Shown here in pieces: positions 1-6,793 of a stretch of 35,904 nt of DNA. The stretch lies in assembly GCA_029975275.1 (NCBI GenBank), contig JARKPN010000014.1, positions 1 through 35,904 of the forward strand, in the 5' to 3' direction. The position numbers were made by a program, and so were the translations under genes. The stretch's first letter is position 1. Each line of letters starts with the position of its first letter. The stretch is from Geobacteraceae bacterium. GTDB taxonomy: Bacteria > Desulfobacterota > Desulfuromonadia > Geobacterales > Geobacteraceae. The notes beneath the pieces were generated by a model. The model saw only the letters and a list, made by a program, of their open reading frames with translations, was not told the DNA's origin and ran no database searches.

Positions 1-109
1 GGATGTCCACGCAGTACCGCCCGTCATCCACCATCCGCTGTATCCCCGCCACCTGCCCTGCGATACGGTTCACCCGTGTCGTAACCTTCCGCGCCGATTT
101 TTCATCCAT
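1..109 (-). CDS. CsoR/FrmR-family metal- or formaldehyde-sensing repressor (N-terminal part)
   Basis: The reverse strand reads from an ATG at 109 to the window edge and gives 36 residues, MDEKSARKVTTRVNRIAGQV followed by AGIQRMVDDGRYCVDI. The RVNRIAGQVAGIQRM stretch and the YC pair (Cys33) are typical of the N-terminal helix of the CsoR/RcnR/FrmR family (DUF156), small all-helical tetramers that leave DNA when they bind Cu(I), Ni/Co or react with formaldehyde. The gene continues off the left edge, so the second metal ligands that would separate CsoR from FrmR or RcnR cannot be seen. A purine-rich GGGGGAGGATGCC stretch just upstream of the start serves as ribosome site. Palindromes in the upstream region suggest that it regulates itself. 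Confidence 0.8.
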   Translation of the reverse strand, partial: MDEKSARKVTTRVNRIAGQVAGIQRMVDDGRYCVDI

Positions 110-131
110 GGCATCCTCCCCCAACTCGACA

Positions 132-150
132 TATACCCCTACGGGGTATA
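132..150. promoter_or_regulatory. CsoR-type operator palindrome 1
   Basis: TATACCCC (132-139) and GGGGTATA (143-150) form perfect 8-bp arms around a 3-bp centre. G/C-tract palindromes flanked by TA are the known operator style of CsoR/RcnR/FrmR repressors. It lies 23 bp upstream of the family member's start, which fits autoregulation. Confidence 0.65.
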
Positions 151-163
151 CCTGAGGTCAAAA

Positions 164-178
164 TACCCCACGGGGGTA
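164..178. promoter_or_regulatory. CsoR-type operator palindrome 2
   Basis: A second site, TACCCC (164-169) with GGGGTA (173-178), has the same arm sequence and 3-bp spacing as the first, about 30 bp away. Two tandem sites may bind two repressor tetramers. Confidence 0.6.
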
Positions 179-290
179 CCTCTGTCAAGAAAATACTCCA
201 CGCCGCACGATGACGCAGACAATAAAGCCGCGCCGGATCCGTCAATACGGCCCGTAGCGGCTCATAAACCTTCTGGACACTACTTACCCA

Positions 291-473
291 GGAAACCCTG
301 GAAACATGTTATGAGGGACGGGGCGGGGCTTTCACGGAGCCTCTCGTACGGCTTGAGTACAATCAGGCGACTCAGGGGAAAGCGCCTGAATACGGGCGAA
401 GGATGGTGACCGATTACAAGGGGCTTCGGGGAAGTTCCGACCCGTCCCCTGTCGGTACGTCCCGGATGGAAAC
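291..473 (+). repeat. REPIN/MITE-like inverted-pair repeat, copy 1
   Basis: This element is repeated in reverse orientation at 9879-10078. Its left part (GAAACC...GGAAACATGTTATGAGG, GGGGCTTTCACGGAGCCTC, TCGTACGG) and right part (CCGATTACAAGGGGCTTCGG, GGAAGTTCCGACCCGTCCCC, CGGATGGAAA) match the other copy closely. The middle of about 60 bp does not, apart from a CAGGCG/CGCCTG hairpin. Left and right parts are imperfect inverted copies of one another, so the unit looks like two REP-type sequences facing each other. It fills most of the space after the CsoR operators and supplies the 3' end of hom. Confidence 0.6.
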
Positions 474-1784
474 TACCTCAAGATCGTCCTCGATCCGCAG
501 CAGCCTGACGTTCTCCGAGGTTATCTTCAGTGTCTCTATAGTATCCAGTGCCCTACTTACATCCATTTGCCTGGCCTCGTGCGTCACGATGACGACCGGT
601 ACCGGTGCCCCGCCCTTTCTCGCGGTCTGGATAACGGACCTGATACTGACGCCGTTTTCACCCAGGGCTCCGGCTATCTTCGCCAGCATACCCGGATGGT
701 CGGGCACGGTGAAACGGAGATAATACTTGCTCACCGTCTCCCCGATTGGTTTTACGGGAAGCCTTACGATTTCCTCGTCCATGAAACCCATCGGAGCGCT
801 CCTCCTGCCGACGCCTACCAGGATATTCCGGGCAATCGCCATGATGTCGCCGACCACTGCGCTCGCCGTAGGCTCCATGCCCGCCCCCCTGCCGGAGAAC
901 ATCACAGAGCCGGCATAATCCCCACTGACGCGGATCGCGTTGCACACGCCGTCGATGCCTGCGAGAGGGTCGTCCATCGGCACCATGGTCGGCTGTACCC
1001 TGGCCTCCACCCGGTCTCCGTCCAGCTTGCCGGTTGCCAGGAGTTTGATCCGGTAGCCGAACCTGGCCGCAAACTCGATGTCCAGCGCCGAGACCGTACC
1101 GATGCCTTCGGTGTGGATGTCCTTGAAATCGACCCTGGTGCCGAAGCAGAGGGTGAGGAGCAGACAGAGCTTGTGCGCCGTGTCCACCCCCTCGATGTCG
1201 AAGGTGGGGTCGGCCTCGGCATACCCGAGCGCCTGGGCGTTTTTCAGGGCCTGGGCAAAATCGGCCCTTTCCCGGGTCATCCTGGTCAGGATGTAGTTGC
1301 AGGTCCCGTTCAGGATGCCGAGCACCGTCCGGAACCTGTTGGCTGCCATGTTCCCCTTGATGGCCGACAGCACCGGAATCCCGCCGCCGACCGCCGCCTC
1401 GTAGCGGACCTCCACCCCCCTGCTGGCCGCGGCGGCGTAGATATCTTCGCCATGGCAGGCCAGCAGCGCCTTGTTTGCGGTGACCACGTGCTTGCCGTGC
1501 CCTATCGCCGCGAGTACGTACTCCCGGGCCGGGCTGTAGCCGCCGATGAGCTCCACTATGACGGAGATATCCGGATCGGCGATAACGGACTCGAAATCGT
1601 CGGTCAGCACCCCCGGCTCAACGGAGACTCCGCGGTCTTTTTTAGTGTCGCGCACGGCAATACGCTTCAGGACGAGTTCCGCTCCGAGCTTTCCCCGGAT
1701 TACCGGAAGATTCTCTCGCAGCAGTTTCACGACCCCGCTGCCGACGGTCCCGAGACCGAGCATCCCCACCTTTATCTCTTTCAT
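414..1784 (-). CDS. hom: Homoserine dehydrogenase
   Basis: The protein catalyses NAD(P)H-dependent reduction of aspartate semialdehyde to homoserine, the branch point to threonine and methionine, in the cytoplasm. It has 456 residues. The Rossmann motif GLGTVGSG lies at residues 10-17, followed by the catalytic/dimer region with AAVGGGIPV and the family signature ILNGTCNYILTRM. A C-terminal ACT domain (about 354-434, starting YYLRFTVPDHPG) is the usual site of threonine feedback inhibition. The ATG at 1784 is preceded by a GGGAGAG ribosome site. The protein is slightly longer than most homologues, because its last 17 or so residues (SIRDVPTGDGSELPRSPL) are encoded by the repeat element at 291-473. 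The native stop seems to have been displaced by insertion. The ACT core is intact, so activity is probably kept. Confidence 0.95.
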   Translation of the reverse strand: MKEIKVGMLGLGTVGSGVVKLLRENLPVIRGKLGAELVLKRIAVRDTKKDRGVSVEPGVLTDDFESVIADPDISVIVELIGGYSPAREYVLAAIGHGKHVVTANKALLACHGEDIYAAAASRGVEVRYEAAVGGGIPVLSAIKGNMAANRFRTVLGILNGTCNYILTRMTRERADFAQALKNAQALGYAEADPTFDIEGVDTAHKLCLLLTLCFGTRVDFKDIHTEGIGTVSALDIEFAARFGYRIKLLATGKLDGDRVEARVQPTMVPMDDPLAGIDGVCNAIRVSGDYAGSVMFSGRGAGMEPTASAVVGDIMAIARNILVGVGRRSAPMGFMDEEIVRLPVKPIGETVSKYYLRFTVPDHPGMLAKIAGALGENGVSIRSVIQTARKGGAPVPVVIVTHEARQMDVSRALDTIETLKITSENVRLLRIEDDLEVVSIRDVPTGDGSELPRSPL

Positions 1785-1986
1785 CCGGTCTCTCCCGTCC
1801 TGCCGGCATGACGCGCCGGTTCGTGTACTGTCCCCTCCCCTATTCCGGATCTCCGCTGGGAACCCGGTACAGGGGAAAGTCGGTGTACCCCGTCGCCACG
1901 ACGCACCTTCCCGCTTCGGCCGAATCCACGCTCGTTATGACAGCACCTTTTTCGCTCAGGAACTGCCCTGTCGTTAAACTATTACA

Positions 1987-2014
1987 ATAGTAGGACCCGG
2001 GAAAGGAGTGTCAA
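1987..2014 (-). promoter_or_regulatory. Candidate sigma-70 promoter for hom
   Basis: On the reverse strand TTGACA (2014-2009) is followed after 16 bp by TACTAT (1992-1987). It would give a leader of about 195 nt before hom. This leader contains a reading frame open from about 1985 to the TAG at 1840 with GC-rich third positions but no ATG, so I do not call it a gene. Confidence 0.4.
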
Positions 2015-2056
2015 TCCCGGCTTGCATTACAAAGGGACGTAAAAGCGTGCACCAGG

Positions 2057-2464
2057 TCATTTCGCGGGAATGAGCGACTCCTTTTTCCTGTAGACCATGC
2101 CCTGGAAAATGGCCACCACCTCATCGTTGTCATCGGTTATATCCACCGTGTAGGTCGCCAGTTTGGGATTTCTCGACCGCTCCCTGGCCACGGCGTAGAG
2201 GGTACCCCCGGTTGCCGCCTTGACGAACGAGACGCTGGTATTGATCCCCATGGCCAGATTGCCGTGTGAGTTGGAGGCAACGGCAAAGGCAAAATCGGCC
2301 AGGGTGAAGATGGCGCCGCCGTGAACCGTTCTGGCCCCGTTAAAGTGGTACGGACGGATCTTCATGCTGACCTTCGCCATACCCGGCCCCACTTCGAGAA
2401 GCTCTATCCCGTTGTGGCGGGCAAACAGGTCCTCGGCGGCAAAAAAACGCTTGATTTCTTCCAT
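2057..2464 (-). CDS. PaaI-family hotdog-fold acyl-CoA thioesterase
   Basis: A 135-residue single-domain protein of the PaaI/DUF4442-like hotdog thioesterases, which hydrolyse acyl-CoA or aryl-CoA esters in the cytoplasm, usually as tetramers. The family core HGGAIFTLADFAFA is at residues 48-61: the HGG turn and Asp57 match the positions that build the active site, and the preceding FNGARTVHGG also fits. A long beta strand region (INTSVSFVKAATGG, ATYTVDITDDNDEVVAIFQG) completes the fold. The start ATG at 2464 follows a strong GGAAGGGGAGGGGA ribosome site. It lies alone, leftward, between hom and a divergent lipoprotein gene, so its substrate cannot be inferred from neighbours. Confidence 0.88.
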   Translation of the reverse strand: MEEIKRFFAAEDLFARHNGIELLEVGPGMAKVSMKIRPYHFNGARTVHGGAIFTLADFAFAVASNSHGNLAMGINTSVSFVKAATGGTLYAVARERSRNPKLATYTVDITDDNDEVVAIFQGMVYRKKESLIPAK

Positions 2465-2680
2465 GATTCCCCTCCCCTTCCGCGCTCAATGAGCCGTGGT
2501 TGCATTTCCGACCGATGTACGACCCGCAAGGTATCATAACTGAAAGCGACAAATAAACATAAATGCAGGCATGACCCGGCCGGGACACCGATCTGCGCAC
2601 ATTTTCGACGGTACATCGCGAGAACGGCGCATGACGTTTCCCCGTCGTAAGGTCGTGCGGTTCAAGGGAGGGGTTCTCTT

Positions 2681-2709
2681 TTGACAATGATGTGGCGCCG
2701 TTATATAGT
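2681..2709 (+). promoter_or_regulatory. Sigma-70 promoter for the serine-hydrolase lipoprotein
   Basis: TTGACA (2681-2686), a 17-bp spacer and TATAGT (2704-2709) give a near-consensus promoter. It implies transcription from about 2716 and a leader of about 140 nt, and rules out start codons upstream of it. The rest of the 2465-2859 gap shows no gene I can support. Confidence 0.7.
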
Positions 2710-2859
2710 ACGCCTCGATTGAGACCGGCCAAGTTTGCACCGGGAAACACCACTGGAACGCGTCGGCGGGGAGTTCGCGGGTCGACGGTTTGGAAGGGTT
2801 GCCCAGGCATGCGACGACTTGTGACCACATCATACAAACGTGAACCGGAGGCCTTTGTC

Positions 2860-4929
2860 ATGCATATCCAGCTCTTCCTGAAGGTGTGCTGTGTGCTGTG
2901 TGCCGTACTGATGACCGCGGGCTGCGGCACATCGCAGTCCGGCAATCCCTATGCCGCCACTATCGCCGAAGGGCGCCGCGCCGTGCAGGAGGCCATGGCC
3001 GAGACCGGAGCAACCGCGGTCTCCGTAGCCCTGGTGGACGGCAACCGGGTGGTCTGGGCCGAGGCGTTCGGCGTCGCGGATCGGGAAACCGACCGCAAGG
3101 CAGCCACGAACACTCTCTTTGCCGCCTGTTCGGTCAGCAAGATGCTGGCCGCGGTCTCGGTCATGATCCTGGTGGACCAGGGGCTCATATCCCTCGATGA
3201 ACCGGTGACGACCTATATCGGGGATTTCTCCATGCCGCTGGATCCGCGCTACCGGGACATCACCGTGCGCATGCTGCTGAGCCACTCGTCGGCGCTTCCC
3301 GGCAACGACATGCGGGGAGCCGTCACGGTGGCCCCGTTCCCCGGTTATGCCGCCCAGATGATGGACGGATTGAAGTATCAGCGCCTGAAGCATGACCCGG
3401 GCATGTACAGCGCCTACAACAATGACGGTTTCACCATGATCGAGAACCTGATCAAGGCGGTTACCGGCCGGGAGTATCCCGACTTTGTCCGCGAAACTGT
3501 CCTGGAGCCGCTCGGCATGCACTCCAGCCGCTACCAGACCGTCCCGCTCCCCGAGAACGCCTATGCACGACCCTATGCCGGAGATACCGGGCTTAAGCTC
3601 TACTTCTACAACGTCTATGCGACGGGCGGCCTGTTCACCACCCCGGAAGAGCTGTCCCATCTGGCCATCATGCTGATCAACCGTGGTGTCTACGGCTCCC
3701 GGCGAATTCTTTCGGAATGGGCCATAGCGGCCATGGCGCAGGATCAGCGGCTCGGTTCGTTCAACCCGGTTCCGTTCGATGAATCCCGCTTCGGCCTCGG
3801 GTGGGACACCGTGGCCCAGCCGGGGCTGTCGGCCGTGGGTATCACGTCATGGCAGAAGACCGGCGATATGAACGGCTTTTACGGGGCCAACCTGGCGGTG
3901 CTCCCGGAAGAAAAGCTGGGAGTGGTGGTTTTCGGCGCCTCCAATGGTTTCGACTCCGCCCAGGCCGTCAAGATCTCGGAACGGATCCTGCTCCGCGCTC
4001 TGGTCTCGCGCGGCAGGCTTGCCGCTATGCCGAAGCAGTTGCCTGCCACCCCGTTGCCGCTGCAACCGGTGGCGTCGGAGGAAAAAAGCGCCTTTACCGG
4101 ACACTATGCCTCGGGAACCACCGCCTACCGCCTGAGCTTCGGTGCGGACGACTCCCTGTCGGTCGATGAGTTCCAGAACGACTGGACGTCGAAATACCAG
4201 AACCTGAAGCTGCGCAGCGACGGCTGGTACGCTGCGGACGACGACCCGTTCACGGCCGTCCGCCTGCTGACGCGGGGAGGACGCCGCTATTACGCGCTCC
4301 GCATGAAACGGGGCTACGGCCACTACACCGTCCGCATCCTGTTCGGACAGCGGATCGATGACCGGCCCGCCCTGTCCGCCGGCTGGCAGGCGCGGGTTGC
4401 CGAACAGTGGCTGCCGGTCAACGCAGACCCCTGGTGGTGCCTGCTGCTGCAGGGCGATCCCGGCTTCCACTTCAGGACCATAACAGGCATGGACGGCTAC
4501 CTGATGGGCAACTCGGTCCTGCGCGACATGGCGCCTCCCACCGACGCCAGGCTGGACGGCATGTTCCTGACCCTGCCCGACAGCGGCCGAGACCTGCAGG
4601 ACGCGGGCATCGAGAGCTGGGACGGCCAGAACTGGCTGCGCCTCGGCAGCACCCTCTATCGTCCCCTGTCCGGGGTCCCGACGCTCCCGGCGGGAGCGAC
4701 AGCGGTTGTCATCGGCGACGACGGGTTCGCCGAATGGCGCCGCCTCCCGACCTCCGGTTCGGTCTCCATCAGCGGCGCCGGCCACTGGTTCCTGTACGAC
4801 GCGGATTGGAACGAGCTGGCTTCCGGCGAAGGGAGCGGCACGCCGTCGTTTTCAGGGGCCGGAGCCAACTACCTCGTCGCTTTCGGCACGCCCGGCACCA
4901 CGATCAACCTGAACCTTTCGACGCCCTAG
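2860..4929 (+). CDS. Serine hydrolase lipoprotein (class C beta-lactamase/PBP-like)
   Basis: The start chosen is ATG 2860, preceded by CCGGAGG and located downstream of a consensus promoter. The frame is open further upstream but would start inside that promoter. The 689-residue product begins with a lipoprotein signal (hydrophobic residues 5-20, lipobox MTAGC, lipidated Cys22), so it should be exported and anchored. Residues about 40-410 form a beta-lactamase (Pfam PF00144-type) domain: nucleophile motif S91-V-S-K94 and Y186-N-N188 (YxN), with GLGW near residue 312. Such proteins act as D,D-peptidases, esterases or peptide hydrolases. The C-terminal 280 residues are a less conserved beta-rich region like those after the catalytic domain in this family. 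True beta-lactam resistance is unlikely. The TAG stop is within the left end of an inverted-repeat element. Confidence 0.88.
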   Translation: MHIQLFLKVCCVLCAVLMTAGCGTSQSGNPYAATIAEGRRAVQEAMAETGATAVSVALVDGNRVVWAEAFGVADRETDRKAATNTLFAACSVSKMLAAVSVMILVDQGLISLDEPVTTYIGDFSMPLDPRYRDITVRMLLSHSSALPGNDMRGAVTVAPFPGYAAQMMDGLKYQRLKHDPGMYSAYNNDGFTMIENLIKAVTGREYPDFVRETVLEPLGMHSSRYQTVPLPENAYARPYAGDTGLKLYFYNVYATGGLFTTPEELSHLAIMLINRGVYGSRRILSEWAIAAMAQDQRLGSFNPVPFDESRFGLGWDTVAQPGLSAVGITSWQKTGDMNGFYGANLAVLPEEKLGVVVFGASNGFDSAQAVKISERILLRALVSRGRLAAMPKQLPATPLPLQPVASEEKSAFTGHYASGTTAYRLSFGADDSLSVDEFQNDWTSKYQNLKLRSDGWYAADDDPFTAVRLLTRGGRRYYALRMKRGYGHYTVRILFGQRIDDRPALSAGWQARVAEQWLPVNADPWWCLLLQGDPGFHFRTITGMDGYLMGNSVLRDMAPPTDARLDGMFLTLPDSGRDLQDAGIESWDGQNWLRLGSTLYRPLSGVPTLPAGATAVVIGDDGFAEWRRLPTSGSVSISGAGHWFLYDADWNELASGEGSGTPSFSGAGANYLVAFGTPGTTINLNLSTP

Positions 4930-5091
4930 TGGCCTGTGCGGTTAATTCACCGCAAGAATTCCGAGGAATTTTGGTTTCTGGCAAGGCGGGGCGACACAGG
5001 CCTAGCGGGGTCTAAGCCGAGGAGCCGGAACGCGGCCAGGGGCCAAAAGACCCGGAATTGTAAGGAAGGAATTAGCCGCACAGGACACTAG
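4926..5091. mobile_element. 166-bp MITE-like element with 23-bp inverted ends
   Basis: Left end 4926-4948 (CTAGTGGCCTGTGCGGTTAA and TTC) and the reverse complement of 5069-5091 (CTAGTGTCCTGTGCGGCTAA and TTC) differ at two positions only. Both ends carry CTAG, which may be target duplication or part of the repeat. No transposase fits in 166 bp, so this is a non-autonomous element that would depend on a transposase elsewhere. It supplies the stop codon of the preceding gene. Confidence 0.7.
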
Positions 5092-5173
5092 CAGCGGCCG
5101 AGAGGGTGGCGCCATGCCCGGCGGTTCAGGGCATACCTGATGCCGTTGACAGAGCCGATCCCACCACGTTCGT

Positions 5174-5202
5174 CCGGCCCGCCCTTGCGGCCGGCCGTTT
5201 TT
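5174..5202 (+). terminator. Rho-independent terminator
   Basis: A GC stem (CCGGCCCGC at 5174-5182 with GCGGCCGG at 5187-5194, one bulged C, loop CCTT) is followed closely by TTTTTCTGTTT. It should end transcripts from the lipoprotein gene and isolate the next gene, about 115 bp downstream. Confidence 0.6.
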
Positions 5203-5316
5203 CTGTTTAACTTTCCTCAGTAGGGACAGGTATGCCGGCACGCGAACGACCCGTTGTACCGGCAGTCCAACACGTTGCCGCGACATTCCGGGTGAGGGTC
5301 GCACAGGAGAGTGTAC

Positions 5317-5925
5317 ATGAACGGCGAGAACGAGCTGGAGGTCTTCTTCGACTACATCTGACCGTGGTGCTACCTCAGTACCGTGCGTACTAACAGAATC
5401 GAACAGGAGTACCACATTCCGGTCCGCTGGACGGTCTTTCCGCTGCACCCGGAGATCCCCGAGCAGGGGATGTCGCTGTCTGAGCTGTTTCCCCACCGCG
5501 GGGAGGAGACGGCCAGGTCCGGCAAGGGGCGCATCCGGAGCGCCGCGGAGGAGTTGGGGCTGCCGCTGGGGGAAAAGCGGACCACCGTGTCCAACAGCCG
5601 CCGGGCACAGGAACTGGGCAAATGGGCCGAATTCACGGGGGCTAGGGACCTGTTTCGGCAGGGCGTCTTCCATGCCTACTTCGTCGAAGGGAAAAACATC
5701 GCCCTGATCCCGGTGCTGGAGGATATCGCCCGTGCGGCCGGCCTGCCGGCCGACCAGGTGGCGGCCGTCCTGGAAAGCGCACGCTTCGCCCCGACCGTGG
5801 ATGCTGACTGGCGCCGGGCCCGGGAGCTGGGCATCATGGCGGTGCCGTTTTTCCTCTACGGCGAGGAGGCCATGGCGGGATTCCGTCCTTTCGAAGACTT
5901 CATGAAGCTTTGCCGCCCTGTCTGA
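5317..5925 (+). CDS. DsbA/FrnE-family thiol oxidoreductase, probable selenoprotein (UPWC)
   Basis: ATG 5317 follows CAGGAGA at 5304. Codon 15 is TGA (5359-5361) within FFDYI-TGA-PWCYL, exactly where FrnE/HCCA-isomerase-like members of the DsbA family have the first cysteine of CPWC. The frame is otherwise open and conserved to 5925, giving 202 residues, the usual family length, with the helical insertion and a cis-proline loop (IMAVPFFLYGEE). The simplest reading is selenocysteine insertion, giving a UPWC active site for thiol-disulfide or detoxification chemistry, in the cytoplasm because there is no signal peptide. A hairpin that could act as bacterial SECIS follows the TGA. The alternative is a gene inactivated by a Cys-to-TGA change. 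An automatic caller would start at GTG 5383 and lose the active site. Confidence 0.8.
5359..5391 (+). promoter_or_regulatory. Candidate bacterial SECIS element downstream of the in-frame TGA
   Basis: After the TGA, AGTAC (5377-5381) pairs with GTACT (5387-5391) around loop CGTGC. The loop starts 20 nt after the TGA and has G in its second position, as in known bacterial SECIS hairpins. A competing hairpin, GGTGCT (5366-5371) with AGTACC (5377-5382), is also possible. A folding calculation and conservation would decide. Confidence 0.45.
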
Positions 5926-6101
5926 CGGCGGCCGTGGGGGGTGCCCTTGACCAGGATATTCTGGTCCCTGTGCTTCGGCACGGTCACGGACCGTTTCGGT
6001 GTGTCGTGGATGATAACGATATCCGGGCCTGCGGGAGGCGAAGCCTGACCAGTTCCTCGGATGTGGATGGAGGTTGTAGCAGCCATCTTGGAGGGCGGCC
6101 C

Positions 6102-6743
6102 ATGGCATACGACAAAACCATTGAACAGCGCATCGACGCACTCACGTCATTGCGGAGCACCATCGGGAAGAAAAAGAGATCCGGCAGGGTCTGCTGCCTG
6201 ATTGTCCGGTTGTTCCTGTTCGCCCTGCTGCCAACCTTGCTTGTCACGGCGCCGGTACCGATCGACCCGGCATACGCCGAGACGGCTTTATCCGGTACGA
6301 CAGTCAACGATGAAGCACTCGACCAGATTGATGCCGTTCAGGTGACGGTCAGGGGAACGTTCCGACAGGAGGAACTCCGCGCCGCGGTTTTCCGGCTCGC
6401 GATACGGTACAATCTGGCCGGGTGGGATGCAACCTTCCCGGACGGTACGGTCCGTTTCCTCTTCCAAGGCCACCGGTCGAGCATCGAGCAGCTCGTGTCG
6501 GAGATCCCACGGGCGGTTCCAACAGGGTGTGTCTCGGGCATCTCGCCGGAAAAGGTCCCGGTTTCGCCAGAGCTCCGGACATTCACGATTCGTGGCTGGA
6601 CATCCGGGAGACATGGCAGCGCAAAACCAGCGGATCTCATTTTCACGCTCCGCTCTCCCGACGGCCCGGTTTCCCCGAAGGAAGCGAGTCGGATTTACCA
6701 GAAGATACTCAAGAAGACCATGGGGGACGACAGTCAATTCTGA
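6102..6743 (+). CDS. Exported protein with degenerate acylphosphatase-like domain
   Basis: ATG 6102 is preceded by CTTGGAGGGC. The 213-residue protein has a long basic N-region (KKKRSGR, 23-29), a hydrophobic core at about 31-50 and a possible signal-peptidase site after AYA (59), so it is exported or anchored. Residues 76-150 resemble acylphosphatase: VTVRGTFRQEELRAAVFRLA, then AGWDATFPDGTVRFLFQG, the positions of GxVQGVxFR and GWVxNxxDG. The catalytic Arg appears kept (R93), but the phosphate-binding VQGV loop is changed and the catalytic Asn is Thr111, so hydrolase activity is doubtful. The last 65 residues are not recognised. It follows the DsbA-like gene after 176 bp in which I see no other gene. 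Confidence 0.6.
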   Translation: MAYDKTIEQRIDALTSLRSTIGKKKRSGRVCCLIVRLFLFALLPTLLVTAPVPIDPAYAETALSGTTVNDEALDQIDAVQVTVRGTFRQEELRAAVFRLAIRYNLAGWDATFPDGTVRFLFQGHRSSIEQLVSEIPRAVPTGCVSGISPEKVPVSPELRTFTIRGWTSGRHGSAKPADLIFTLRSPDGPVSPKEASRIYQKILKKTMGDDSQF

Positions 6744-6793
6744 CCTCTCACTGTTTCTGTCCCAGGGAGGATGCATCCCTCAGAATGACGTCC

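Noticed and set aside
567-1811. 414-codon open frame on the + strand opposite hom
   Set aside because: Antisense shadow of a clear conserved gene, with Arg/Asp/His/Pro-rich shadow composition.
1840-1985. Short leader ORF before hom (possible attenuator peptide)
   Set aside because: Open and protein-like, but it has no usual start codon, and threonine or isoleucine codons are not clustered.
2692-2859. N-terminal extension of the serine hydrolase to 745 residues
   Set aside because: It would begin between the -35 and -10 of the promoter and would bury the lipoprotein signal; ATG 2860 has a ribosome site.
5359-5361. TGA treated as a simple nonsense mutation making the DsbA-like gene a pseudogene
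   Set aside because: The TGA is exactly at the first active-site cysteine, and the rest of the frame and the ribosome site are intact, so selenocysteine is the better reading. It remains the alternative until Sec genes are found.
5002-6141. 379-codon leftward frame opposite the DsbA-like gene
   Set aside because: It spans a MITE, a terminator and a conserved gene on the other strand; no domain is visible.
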